64,000 nucleotides of DNA from Plantago ovata (Eukaryota > Streptophyta > Magnoliopsida > Lamiales > Plantaginaceae). Shown piece after piece: positions 20,201-30,624 of this stretch. The notes beneath the pieces were generated by a model that ran no database searches, was not told where the DNA came from, and saw only the letters and a list, made by a program, of their open reading frames with translations. The position numbers and the translations under genes were made by a program. Each line of letters begins with the position of its first letter. The first letter of the stretch is position 1. The stretch covers positions 31,632,692-31,696,691 of the forward strand of contig CM051458.1 of assembly GCA_028274465.1 (NCBI GenBank), written 5' to 3'.

Positions 20201-23041
20201 TCTATGAGTAGCTAAATCTATCGTTGGTGATAGTATGTGATTTCTTAGCTAGCGTTCTTAATTATGCATGATTGGCTGTAACGTGATTCAGACTTGACTT
20301 ATTTCTTTATTTCTTTGATCTATCTAAGCCCTCTATCTTCGTAGTGTTGAATTGAACGGAACACATTGGACAATTCATGATCTTAGATTTCTATGCAAAC
20401 GTTCAAGTACTTCATGCATGATTATTAACCTGATGCTTTGAATGATCATACTATCGCTAACTTCCATTATTATTGATCAGAAAATCTGTGCTAAGTCGAT
20501 TGTTGAGTTTATAGTTTAAGTTAAATTAGATAAAGCTAGTTATAGTCCTTAGAGATCGACACTCGAGGTTATTTTACTTCTACACTACGTGTCTTGGTTT
20601 TCGTTGTAGTTGTGAATTGCCTTTGGCTAAAAACAAATTTATTTGATTAATTGAGTCTGACAAATTCGTTTTATCAAATTGGCGTCGTTGCTGGGAACTA
20701 TACTCCTTTTTTCTGTTTAGCTTATTTATATTTTCAGCATTCAATTCCCTACAGAGGAACAGGCTCTGGGGGTTTGCTCTCAAAAAATTTCACTTTCTTA
20801 CGCTATTTCTTTCCCCCTATCTTTTTCAGTAAATTCATCTAATCTGATCTTGATTACCTTGCATGCTTGTGCTCTCGAAGTTCTCGGTTACATTGTGTTT
20901 GTTTGCACTCTTTGTGTTTTTCTTTGCAAGTTTTTGTTTTTCTTTTGTGGATTCTGCTCCTTGGTTTCTTGTTTCCTCATGTGCAGAAACTAGTCATATG
21001 AAAGGATGAGTCAACTTCCGTTGCCCCGGTATGTGATGCCTCGAGGGCCTTGCATAACATTGGATGACGATTGCAGGAATTATGACTTTGATCCTTCGTA
21101 CTACTCCATTCTCTCCACGTTTTCAATGGGTGATGATCCAAGAGGGTTCTTAGACACGTACGAGGAAGGTGTGTTGAGGATACCTCGTGAGAATGAGGAG
21201 GGGGTTATTTTATCACATGACCAACTTTGTATGAGAGGATTTATGGGAGCCTTGAAAGGGTACGCTCGAGGATGGCTCAGAATCCCGCCGGAAAAATCGT
21301 TGCGCACTTGGGGTGAAGTAACCAACAAGTTTCTGCAACATTAGGATAGGGACTCACCTCCCGGGTCAAGGGCATGGACGTCTCGCTTCAGTAGTCAGCC
21401 ACCAGAAATCGACATTGCCGATGAAGAGAATGTGGAGAAGAATCCATTGATGAAGTCTCCTCAGTGCTTAGCTTGGATTCCACGTCCTTACTTGCGGATG
21501 TCGAGGTTGTTGGTCAAGAGGAAGTCGTGGAGGAGGTGATAACTGAATCCATTGCTTCACTTGAGTCAGAAGGTGATGGTGTGAATTGTGTTGAGGTCGA
21601 GGAGCCAATCTCTGAAGATTTTGATATCTCTGAATCAATTGCGGCAGATACTCTTGATCTTGACTCCTACGTTCTGGTCCATGCACCCACCTATGAGTTC
21701 CAAAGGAGTTTTGATCCTCTTTTCTCTTTTTATTTTCCATCTGATTCCCTTGGTTATTTTTTAGATTTAGATTTTTTTGGTTTTGTTAATTTTAGTTTTC
21801 AGGAAATCATGGACTTGCTTCAGCAGATACGGAGAGGAGCCAAGGATGGTTCCCAAGATGCGAGGAGTAATGGAACGAATTTACAAGATTCGTTTCCATT
21901 TGATAATGGATAACATTAGTGGTAATGGGTGCATGTAGTTTAGTTTTATCGCTTTCTTGCATTGCATGCATATTTATTTTTCGTATGTTTTTGGTGATAA
22001 AATAGGTTTTAAGATGATAATTTTATGTTTTGGGAGGAAAAAGGCGTCTCCAGGAGTCTGGAGATGCCAGGCGAACCGCCCCCCATGTGGGGCGATTCGC
22101 CTGGCAAGACCAGGCCGCCTGGTACGTTCTGGACGCCCAAGGCGAATCGCCCCCCACCTGGGGCGGTTCGCCCCGGAGGTCCGGATTTTCGTTCGGAATC
22201 CCATTTTTCTCCTATTATGCTAAATTATTGATCTTTTTACTTCTTTTATCGCCCGTTTTGGTTTCTCACGAGTTTCCTTGAGTCATATAGGTTACAGGTA
22301 CAAGTTAGCTCTCACCTTAAATCCACTTTCGACGTTCGGGACGAGCGACGACGTTCAGGTTTGTGGGGGGGTTATCGCTGGCTATCTCTATACTTGTTTT
22401 GCTTATGATAAACTTGTGAAACCCTTTGTTTGCATGTGCACGTTTACCGCTTTCTTAGTATTTAGTTGCATACACTACATTCATCCTAGTATAGTTTTGC
22501 ATGTTTTTGTGTGGAGTTTATTGCCAATTTCTTTTGAACTTTTTTATTGGGTAGATTAACTAGTTATGACCTTTGATCATGCGTTTCATCACTATGAATT
22601 TGTTTGAGGTTTTTCTCGCTTGGCTTGTCACATTTATATATGCACTTAGTTAAGCTTGGTAGTCTCGACATCACTTAGTGGTGTTTTCTCTACTGCGGTT
22701 CATGAAGGCCTTTATAATAGGATGATGCATGTTAGAGTCTTGTGGTTGTTTTCCCGTGTAATTATGTACCTAAGAGGCAACAAGTCTTCACCTTGCTTTG
22801 AGATGGCTAAATGCCTAGGAAGGAGGTAGTGTGAGATTGTGTGACCCTTTGTTTGCAACCTATTGTTTCGAATAGGTTTGGGGAGGGGGTTACGCTATCA
22901 CTAGACTTGTTTTTCGATTTTGAGTGTTGTGAGTTTGTTTTCCTTTTTCGTAAAGTTTGTGCTTCAACCTATTCTTTCGAATAGGTTTGGGGAGGTCGTT
23001 TGTGAGTCATTGTAATTTCTTTTTCGTTGTGCTACTGCTGG

Positions 23042-23089
<48 letters not shown>

Positions 23090-26000
23090 CGAAAAAAAAG
23101 AAGGAAAAATTCCAGGAAAAAGAAAAAAATCTGGGAAAGAAAAAAGAAAAAAGAGACCCCAAAAAAGCAAAAAAGGGTCCAAAGAAAGCCAAAAATCAGT
23201 TTAGCAAAGTGTTTGTCTTGTTTTTCAATTCATGTAATGTTCGTAATCGAGTTGTAAAGTTTGTCTTTTGTTTGTTTGAGTGTCATCTGTTCTAGACCAC
23301 CCTCGTCCTGCCATTCAGGAAGTGGTGATTAGTTTATGACGTTGCTTGAGAGATGGGTAGAATAGGGGAGTGTTAACTTTTAGGGAACCCTCCTTCGTTT
23401 GATGAGAGCCTGTATTTGTTCGACCTCTTTGAGGAAAAGTCTTAACTTGGTGAACAACAGTAAGTCCTCAGTTTCATATGCACAGGACAACCATTCGTAT
23501 TTTAACATGTTTCATTACGTCGTCACTGACTAGGTCCAGGTAGAGAATGTTACGAGAGACTATCTTGTTTAACATAGTGCATATGTGAATGTGTATGAGT
23601 CAATCGAGGCATTCTTCAACCAACATCCATGTTATGATTTGTATGGTCATTGTTCATAAGTTTTTGATAGACTCAATAGATTAGTTCATTTCATTTGGCA
23701 TGAGACTCCACTTTGTGTGTTGCATTGGTTTTTTGCATTAGAGTCTAGCTTAGTTGCTTGAGGACAAGCAAAGGTTTGGTTTGGGGAGTTTGATGAACGT
23801 CTATTTTACACTTTCATTCAAGTCTTTTTCACCAATTTAGCTATCCTCTAAGTTAATTTAGCTTATATTTTAGTGCATTTTATTAGAATAGTGTCACGTT
23901 TCCCTTTTCTTTGCATTTTTCAGGTTTTAGGTGAAAAACGTGTTTTTATGGGCAATATCGATGAAGTGGACGAGGTTTTGGTGTTCCGAGGACATTCGTG
24001 GAGTATCTAGAAGGTTCCGGATGAGATTTGAGACCTAGGGGACGAGTTTCAAGGCTTAAAGGTCACTAGAAGGCAAAATCCGAGTCCGAAAAGGAAAAGA
24101 AGACTAAAATCTCGCTGAAGTCGGTCTGGACGTCCCAGGCGAATCGCCTGGGACGTGGGGCGAATCGCCCCGCACCATGCGAATCGCCCGGCGTCTGGGG
24201 CTGTTCGCCCCGTGCAATTCCAAACATTATATATAGTTGCCTGTTTTTCTACGTTTTTCATACCTTTTCACATTATTTTGAGAGACAAATTCTCCAGAGC
24301 CTGTTCTGGAAATTCTTAGCATAGGAGACTCTTTTTCTTATCAATTTGGAGGATTAAGCATAGCAATTGGACCTCGTTGTTTATCAATTCTTGCTTGTGA
24401 GTTAGCAATTCTTCGGAGATTGACAACCTTCGTCGATAACATTGTATCTCACGATTTTTCTACTTTTATTTATTTCTTTCAACATGTTTTCATTCAATCT
24501 TTCTTTGATTCTTGTTGATTGCAATTTATCTATGAGTAGCTAAATCTATCGTTGTGATAGTATGTGATTTCTTAGCTAGGGTTCTTAATTATGCATGATT
24601 GGCTGTAACGCGATTCAGACTTGACTTATTGCTTTATTTCTTTGATCTATCTAAACCCTCTATCTTCGTAGTGTTGAATTGAACGGAACACATTGGACAA
24701 TTCATGATCTTAGATTTCTATGCAAAGGTTCAAGTACTTCATGCATGATTATTAACCTGATGCTTTGAATGATCATACTATCGCTAACTTCCATTATTAT
24801 TGATAAGAAAATTTGTGCTAAGTCGATTGTTGAGTTTATAGTTTAAGTTAAATTAGATAAAGCTAGTTATAGTCCTTAGAGATCGACACTCGAGGTTATT
24901 TTACTTCTACACTACGTGCCTTGGTTTTCGTTGTAGTTGTGAATTGCCTTTGGCTAAAAACAAATTTATTTGATTAATTGAGTCTGACAAATTCGTTTTA
25001 TCAATGTGCATCATGTTTGGTTGATATCAAGTTGCAAAGTCAGAAGATAGGAACTTTCTTTTGAAAAAATCAGAGAAAAATAGAAAAATGGACTGTTATT
25101 TCATTGATTCTGCCCATGAAACCTCTTCTTGTGTATATGGCCACGTCCCCAAGTTCCTTTTCCTTTTTTTCTTTGTGGTTTACTCATGTATGGCATTTTA
25201 ATAATGCAGATCCAGAGAGCTCCAACAATGCCACTGGAATCCCAGTTCCTCGTAAGCGTGGCCGCTCTCGAAAAATCACCAACTGTGAGCTTTCAAACTA
25301 GCATTGTTTCTTTATTCAACTAGTTGATGTTAAACATCTATCCTATATGTAGAAATTTGTTTGTGTCTAATGATATGTGATTGTTTGTTGTCGTTGATAT
25401 GTAAGTTTGAACGATTTTAGTCAGAGTGATCTTCTTGTTGTATATGGAGAATGATTCGAGGGTCATACAAGAGTCACATTTTGGTTGATTACGATTCCCT
25501 ATTAAATGCATATACTTCTGAGCCTGAAATTTGACAATTGTGCATTGTTAAACTGTCTGTACTACTTTGTAGATAAATGCTAGGATGGTTCTGGGGTTGT
25601 CAATCAGTGAATAATCTCGTTGGTGTTTAAGTTCTTAGTTTAATCCGTTTGTGTTGCTTTACTTTGATTGATGTTGCTGTTGAGTAGGTGAATTTCAGTA
25701 TTATTAGCAAGAAATTTTGCAAGTGTGCAGTGTTAAACTGATTTTGCTTGTTTCCTTTTTTTCTTTATGGTTTACTCATGTATGGAATTTTAATAATGCA
25801 GGTCCAGAGAGCTCCAACAATGCCACTGGAATCCCAACTCCTCGAAAGCGTGGTCGCCCTTGAAAAATCACCAACTGTGAGCTTTCAAACTAGCATTGTT
25901 TATTTATTCAACTAGTTGCTGTTAAACATCTATCCTATATGTAGAAATCTGTTTGTGTTGAATGATCGGTGATTGTGTGTTGCTTTAGTTAAATTCGTGT

Positions 26001-27166
26001 GCCTTGATTTAGTTTGATTGATGTGGCTGTTGAGTAGTTGAACTGTATTATTAGTAGCAAGAGTTCAGTATGCCCAGATTGATTATTAGTAAGAAGTTCA
26101 AAATCTCAACTTGATTGGTGGCAAGTGTTCTGCAGTTCATGAAGTTCTGTTTCCAACCATCTCCAGTGGCTTATTAAATCATTGTTGTTTAAATTCTTAG
26201 TTTAATCCGTGTGTGTTGTTGTAGTTCGATTGATGTGGTGTTTGAGTAGCTTAACTGCATTATTAGTAGCGAGAAGTTCAAAATCTCAACTTCATTTTAC
26301 TTGCTTCCGTGTTGTTCTTGTTGGTTTTTTAGTTATGGCATTTTGATGATGTAGGTCCAGAGAGCTCCATGCATGCCACCATTCCAGAGAGCTCCAACCA
26401 TGCCATTGAAATCCCAACTCCTCGAAAGCGTGGCCGCCCTCGAAAAATCACAAAAGGTTAGATTTCAAACCAGCATTGCATCTTTATTCAACTAGTTGCG
26501 CTCCTGTAATTATGTAATTTGTAACGCACTCCCATACATGTAGAAACAATCATGAAGTGCTTGCCTATTATTTCATCGTGATTCCAACTTCCAAACAAGG
26601 TATGATATGTGTATAATTGTTCAGCTGCAGACCAGGAAGCATCAGCTATCCGCAACAGAGACCGTCCCACAGGGAGGAGGTTCTAGAAACAGCATTATCT
26701 GGCAAGAAGTTAAACGGTCCCCACTGGTCGAGCACATGGGGGAGCAACCTCAGAGTACCGTAGCAGCTCATGGTACGTAAAAGTTCATATATGATTTCAA
26801 TGGAAGTATTGTATTGTTAGTATCAAATCTAACTTAACGTTATCGGCTCTCTTCGCAGCCCATCCAGCAGATGAACCTTGGAGGATTAAGGTTCGTTATG
26901 ATGGTTGGTTTGAAAAAGACAAATGGAGTGGCCAGATCTCTTATGACGGCGGGAAGCATGCATACATATACATCGAGGACATTAGCAGGTTCGACTACGC
27001 TGCTTTGTGCGGAGCTATCATGGGAAGGCTTACAGGCCCAATGAGGAATCATCTGATGTGGTATGTGTCTCCAACAATAGGGGACTTTGTTAGATCCCTT
27101 GTCGCATTGGTTTGCAAACACTATATAGACGAGATGTTTGAAAGGTATGGCCGAGAATCAAGGTAA
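17276..27166 (+). CDS. Multi-AT-hook protein with C-terminal PB1-like domain; seven exons, one with a stop
   Basis: Proposed exons: 17276-17366, 17489-17590, 25210-25284, 25802-25876, 26355-26456, 26659-26772, 26859-27166 (867 nt, 288 codons plus stop). Every internal junction is phase 1 with GT/AG ends. Exons 1-5 each encode an AT-hook-like core: KRKRGHPIGSTKRR, RRKRGRPLGSSKRR, PRKRGRSRK, PRKRGRP-stop and PRKRGRPRKITK. The last exon (WRIKVRYDGWFEKDKWSG, YDGGKHAYIYIEDI, LMWYVSP) parallels the PB1-like exon at 11299. A nuclear, AT-DNA-binding protein is the likely product. Exon 4 carries TGA at 25861 in place of CGA, but it is 75 nt, so skipping it keeps the frame. The acceptor at 26659 is weak and was chosen because it keeps the frame. 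GYP-2 lies in intron 2. It may be a pseudogene. Confidence 0.6.
18351..18600 (+). repeat. Tandem duplication of about 128 bp
   Basis: GGCAAGCATCCACCCACGTC starts at 18351 and again at 18479. The units are roughly 85-90 percent alike through AACAAGCTT and end near GCATCCCCATGAT. The first unit is open on the plus strand (RNELIDYFRVWGACGKQAL); the second has a stop. It may be a relic of a duplicated exon, but no family is recognised. It lies in intron 2 of the AT-hook gene. Confidence 0.6.
18773..18945 (-). other. Possible last exon of an unrecognised minus-strand gene
   Basis: On the minus strand, a pyrimidine-rich stretch and the acceptor CTTCCACCAG (ending at 18946) precede an open frame of 56 codons ending in TGA at 18775-18773. 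It contains MTYYNTGAPFSPSDSSGLDT and SRLLSIIPKLTVHPVAKP. The composition looks protein-like, but upstream exons and a family are not apparent. It is antisense within an intron of the AT-hook gene. Confidence 0.3.
19498..20676 (+). repeat. GYP-2 5' LTR (1,179 bp)
   Basis: TG/CA ends (TGATGAACGTG...TTTTATCA). TATATATAG near 19909 is the likely promoter. It differs from the 3' LTR mainly by the absence of one 34-bp palindromic module near 19829. Confidence 0.95.
20680..20697 (+). other. GYP-2 primer binding site (Asp tRNA type)
   Basis: TGGCGTCGTTGCTGGGAA starts three bases after the LTR. It differs at two positions from the GYP-3 site, which is complementary to the 3' end of plant tRNA-Asp. 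The two changes may weaken priming. Confidence 0.75.
21006..21344 (+). pseudogene. gag: GYP-2 truncated gag-like ORF
   Basis: It encodes 112 residues, starting MSQLPLPRYVMPRGPCITLD. The C-terminal part (LKGYARGWLRIPPEKSLRTW, then NKFLQH) matches the Retrotrans_gag pattern, where a Trp-Leu motif is followed by TW and KFL. It stops at a TAG where related gag proteins continue, so capsid and zinc-knuckle parts are missing. In intact elements gag forms the virus-like particle. Confidence 0.6.
21464..21913 (+). CDS. GYP-2 acidic ORF of unknown function
   Basis: This 149-codon open frame follows the truncated gag in another frame. It is rich in Glu, Asp and Ser (EVVGQEEVVEEVITESIASL). Then come an aromatic stretch (FDPLFSFYFPSDSLGYFLDL) and a Gly/Asn/Ser-rich end. 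The usual protein start is unclear, since the first codons overlap gag-like DNA. It may be a decayed gag tail rather than a gene. Confidence 0.3.
   Translation: MLSLDSTSLLADVEVVGQEEVVEEVITESIASLESEGDGVNCVEVEEPISEDFDISESIAADTLDLDSYVLVHAPTYEFQRSFDPLFSFYFPSDSLGYFLDLDFFGFVNFSFQEIMDLLQQIRRGAKDGSQDARSNGTNLQDSFPFDNG
22050..22190 (+). repeat. GC-rich palindrome cluster inside GYP-2
   Basis: About four to five modules with the core GCG-NNN-CGC: GGCGAACCGCC, GGCGATTCGCC, GGCGAATCGCC and GGCGGTTCGCC, each with G/C arms that extend the pairing (CCAGGCG, CCCCGGA). The same class of module occurs in the LTRs (19829-19890, 24120-24215). Confidence 0.8.
22859..22995 (+). repeat. Two hairpin-plus-polypurine modules in GYP-2
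   Basis: CCTATTG-tttc-GAATAGG followed by TTTGGGGAGGGGG (22859-22891) and CCTATTC-ttt-cGAATAGG followed by TTTGGGGAGG (22968-22995). The purine part copies the core of the true polypurine tract at 23779-23790, which itself follows the hairpin TTGCTTGAGGACAAGCAA. A related module (GACGTTCAGGTTTGTGGGGG) lies near 22350. Confidence 0.8.
23043..23205 (+). repeat. (TA)n microsatellite and purine-rich tract
   Basis: About 20 TA units (23043-23082) are followed by roughly 115 bases that are almost all A and G with AAAAAG and GGAAAG runs. GYP-3 (48009-48130) and GYP-4 (inverted, 52476-52620) have purine-rich tracts at the same place in the 3' untranslated region, so the composition is kept although the exact sequence is not. 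Confidence 0.85.
23779..23790 (+). other. GYP-2 polypurine tract
   Basis: GTTTGGGGAGTT directly precedes the 3' LTR start. The hairpin TTGCTTGAGGACAAGCAA (23754-23771) lies just upstream. Confidence 0.85.
23791..25003 (+). repeat. GYP-2 3' LTR (1,213 bp)
   Basis: Nearly identical to the 5' LTR but 34 bp longer, because it keeps a palindromic module (CCCAGGCGAATCGCCTGGG near 24136). Low divergence between the LTRs points to a fairly recent insertion. Confidence 0.95.
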
Positions 27167-28377
27167 AAGGTTGTGGTGTACACCCAGCATGCTGCAGTGA
27201 GGGGCTGGATGACAGAGTCAAGTTGGTGAGGACTTATAAAATCCCAGATGCAATCCCAGAAATGACAGTTGGATATGGTTGCAAGGTTCCACCTTTCGAT
27301 ACCATCTAGGGCAGAGTCCTTCGCAACGAATAAGTAGGCCAGGAAAACTGGTATGTCACCTACAGCCACAAGCCCATCAAGGGAAGGGACCGCTTCAAGA
27401 TATGCCTCCCATTCTTGTACGTCCCCATGCTACGGGCAGAGTCCTTCATGCTTCAAGATATGCCTCCCATTCTGTTGCTGTAGTTTGTATGGCCCCTTTT
27501 GTATCTACTACCTGGGATTTGATTTGTGCCTGTAATGTGAAGTTGGAAGATTAGTGCTTCATGCTTCTGCTTTGGATAATCTGGACAAGTAGTATAATTT
27601 GGTTGACTTATGAACTTTCTATTTATGCGGTTTGTAACGTTTAATCGGTGGTGTAAGAATCTGATTTCGTACTTTGTAAATTTGTTGTAGTTAATTCCGT
27701 TTGTCTTATTTAGTCCACTGAGAGTTGGGTGATTCGTATAAATTCAAAATACATATCCTAGTACCCGTGAACCTTAGGTGATTCATATAAATTCAAAATA
27801 CGATCATAATATTGTATATGCAAATACAAGTGGTATTTTGATTGCATCTGATATTCATGTAAGTGAACAAAAGAAGTTATAAAACAAATGGAATAATGTG
27901 AAAAATGTTGGTGGTGGCCATGGGTCTCGAACCTGAGACCAAGACACCAAACGCAAGACCACAACTTAATGGACTGGAATACGTGCTCAAACATGGAAGT
28001 TTGATAAAACCTACAACTGCAACAAGATCATCTACGCATATCGTAGGCATTGCCGCAACATGACGAAGCATGTAGGTCGATTTCATACTTATGCTTTCCA
28101 TCAATTCAATGTCATCATCAATTCTACGTATTTCCTTTTCATTGTTATCATGAACAAACGTTGAGTCTGAACCTGCAATTGGAGTTTAATTTGTTTTTTG
28201 CCATGGGAATTGAGACATTGATTTGAATTTCTCATGTGCCCTAATTTTGATAATATGCGGTGATAAATTACAATGTCATGAGCTATTCAATAATCCTTTC
28301 GATCACACCGTTGATTGTTTATAATTCTTTGGATCTTTCATTTTGTGCGTGCAACTAATGTATTCGAACTTTACGTT
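27167..28377. other. Gene-poor stretch after the AT-hook gene
   Basis: The start is the 3' flank of the AT-hook gene. It contains a local duplication (AAGATATGCCTCCCATTCTTG near 27397 and a shorter copy near 27456; GGGCAGAGTCCTTC near 27308 and 27434). The rest is AT-rich with one SINE-like sequence and no convincing ORF. Confidence 0.5.
27920..27980 (-). mobile_element. tRNA-derived SINE-like sequence 2
   Basis: On the minus strand a degenerate A box (CAGTCCATTAAG, 27976-27965) precedes a B box GGTTCGAGACC (27933-27923). It shares the phrase GTCTCAGGTTCGA with the copy at 16961-17012, so both probably belong to one family. It is more decayed than the first. Confidence 0.4.
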
Positions 28378-30624
28378 CAGGTCTTCAAGGATAAAAGTTG
28401 GACGAGAGAGTTGGACAAATTTTCAGACAAATTTAAAAATGGAGTCCGTTCCTTCATACTGTTTGCGATTCAAAACGCACCAACAGTTGAAAACATGATT
28501 CTGTGTCCATGTGGTTATTGCAACAACAGTAGATATGAACCGATTAAGAAGGTTTGGCAAGATTTGCACGAACACGGATTCTCACGTAGTTACAATCTTG
28601 AGCAGTGGATTTCCATGGAGAGGGAGATGCATCCGCACAGATTGATGATGATGATCATGGTGCATAGGATTTCTCAGATATGATTCAGGCAATGAATGGT
28701 GGTTTGCATGAATTGTTTAATGATTTGGAAGCCAGGGACGGAGCGGATGATGGTGAGACGGAATGTCTAAAGAAACTGCGGGAGAATGCAACATGTCCAC
28801 TTTATCCAGGGTGTGCTAAATCTTTGTTGAATGTTGTTACTGAATTGCTCCACCTCAAAGTTATGAACAAGTGGAGCAATAAAAGTTTCGAGATGCTACT
28901 CACGTTACTGAAGAATTTGTTACCTAAAGAGATCATAAGCTTCCAACATCTTACTACGCAGCCAAGAAGTTCATAGATGATATAGGAACATGATTTAATG
29001 AGATTGATTTATGCAAAAACGATTGTGCCTTGTTCTACAAGGAGAATGAACAGTTGGAAAAATGTCCTGTTTGTGGAGAATCGAGATGGGCTTTTGATGA
29101 TGGTAAGGATAATAGGGCTCCTCATAAGATACTAAGGCACTTTCCATTGAAGCCTCGGCTGGAAAGACTGTTTATGTCTAGTGAAGTTGCTTACGACATG
29201 AGGTGGCATGATGGTAAACGCGACAAAACATCGAGAAAGGAAGATAAAGGTGTGATGCGACATCCTGCCGATACACCTGCGTGGAAGCGCTTCGTTACGT
29301 TGTACCCTGACTTCAAAGCAGATCCTCGTAATGTGAAGTTCGGGTTGGCAACTGATGGCTTCATGCCCTGGTCAGACATGGGAAATCCATATAGCATGTG
29401 GCCGGTGATACTCATACCTTACAACTTACCATCTTTTAAGTTCATGAAAGAAGAATTTTAAATCATGTCTTTGTTGATACCCGATCCACGAAGTCCAGGA
29501 AAGGATCTTGACGTTTATCTTAGGCCTTTGATAGATGAATTAAACAGGCTTCGAAACTTACGATGCTCATGCAAAGGAACGATTTCAACTACGTGTTGCC
29601 TTGTTGTGGACTATTAGTGACTTTCCAGCTTATGGCTCACTCTCAGGATGGGTAACACAGGGAAAGATGGCTTGCCCCGTCTGCTTTGATGAAACGCGAT
29701 CAGTTTCATTAAGGTCAAAAATAGGTTTTCTGGGTCATAGATGTTTTCTGGATCCGAAACACTAATGGCGTAGGGACACGAGATTTTTTAATGGTAAATC
29801 AGAAAACATCGACCACGACCCAAAGAATTGTCTGGCAGTGATGTGTATAGGTGGTTGAATAGGGTGTCTCATTTGTTTGATGGACCGGGGAAGAGTCAAT
29901 CAAAACAGAAGAAGCGGAAGCGTACCCTCGAAGAAGGTAACTGGGTGAAAGTTAGTATCTTTTTTGAGTTACCTTACTGGGAACATTCGTTGATCAGGCA
30001 TAATCTCGATCCAATCATGTCGAGAAAAACATATGTGACAATGTTTTAGGAACAATGTTCGATATTCCAGGGAAAATGAAAGATACAATAAAAGCACATG
30101 AGATCTGCGTAATATGGGAATTAGACCAGAACTTCACATGGAAGTGTGTCCGAGAGACAACAAGCTGGTGAAGCCGGTTGCTTGCTTTAAACTGTCTCCC
30201 AAAGAGAGGAATGGTTTTTGTGAATTCCTGAAATCCGTTAAATTTCCGGATGGCTATGCTTCCAACATTTCAAGGTGCATAAAGTAAAAGAAAATATGTG
30301 GTTTGAAATCACATGATTGCCATGTTTTACTTCAACGCCTCATCCAGGTAGGGATTCGGGGATTTCTCACCAAGGATGTGGTTGATGCTTTGTTTGAACT
30401 AGGCAATTTTTTCAAGGAATTGTGCTCGAAGACTATAAGAGTTGAAGATATAGACAAAGTGGAGAAGAACATACATTTGATCTTATGTAAGCTGGAGAAA
30501 ATATTTCCACCAACTTTCTTCACCGTCATGGTGCATTTATCCGTACACTTACCTCAGCAGGCTAGGCTTGCTGGTCCTATGCATGCACGGTGGATGTACC
30601 CGATTGAGAGGTGACTACTTAATA
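28378..30624 (+). pseudogene. CACTA (En/Spm) transposase, decayed and cut by COP-2
   Basis: Ordered pieces of a CACTA transposase are visible in changing frames. 28378-28680 is the transposase-associated domain (DKSWTRELDKFSDKF, then MILCPCGYCNNSRYEPIKKV). 28760-29830 is the tnp2-type core (LYPGCAKSLLNVV, LHLKVMNKWSNKSFEMLL, EKCPVCGESRWAF, MWPVILIPYNLP, FPAYGSLSGWVTQGKMACP). 30300-30614 is the DUF4218 region (HDCHVLLQRLIQVGIRGFL, ELCSKTIRV, HARWMYPIER). At least four stops or frameshifts separate them (for example near 28680, 28950, 29459 and 30050). The copy ends abruptly at the COP-2 insertion; the rest should lie beyond COP-2 and is not seen. I could not identify the terminal inverted repeats. 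Confidence 0.85.

Larger units (their letters stand above)
19498..25003 (+). mobile_element. GYP-2: complete non-autonomous Athila-type gypsy element
   Basis: The element is 5,506 bp with two LTRs, a primer site and a polypurine tract, flanked by the perfect 5-bp duplication ATGTG (19493-19497 and 25004-25008). The 3.1 kb internal region has only a short gag-like start and a second small ORF; protease, RT, RNase H and integrase are absent. Its LTRs match GYP-1 and, with more divergence, GYP-4, so a GYP-4-like copy could supply proteins in trans. It sits in an intron of the AT-hook gene, next to a duplicated stretch (19384-19480 resembles 25065-25160). Confidence 0.95.

Noticed and set aside
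22025..22281. Overlapping open frames on both strands with Arg/Pro/Gly-rich products
   Set aside because: They arise from the GC palindromes, which lack stop codons in several frames. There is no start context, and similar frames appear at every palindrome cluster (44446-44867, 47028-47122, 49026-49277).
27279..27554. Plus-strand ORF after the AT-hook gene
   Set aside because: It is built from locally duplicated DNA, has no splice or start context, and follows the stop codon of the AT-hook gene.
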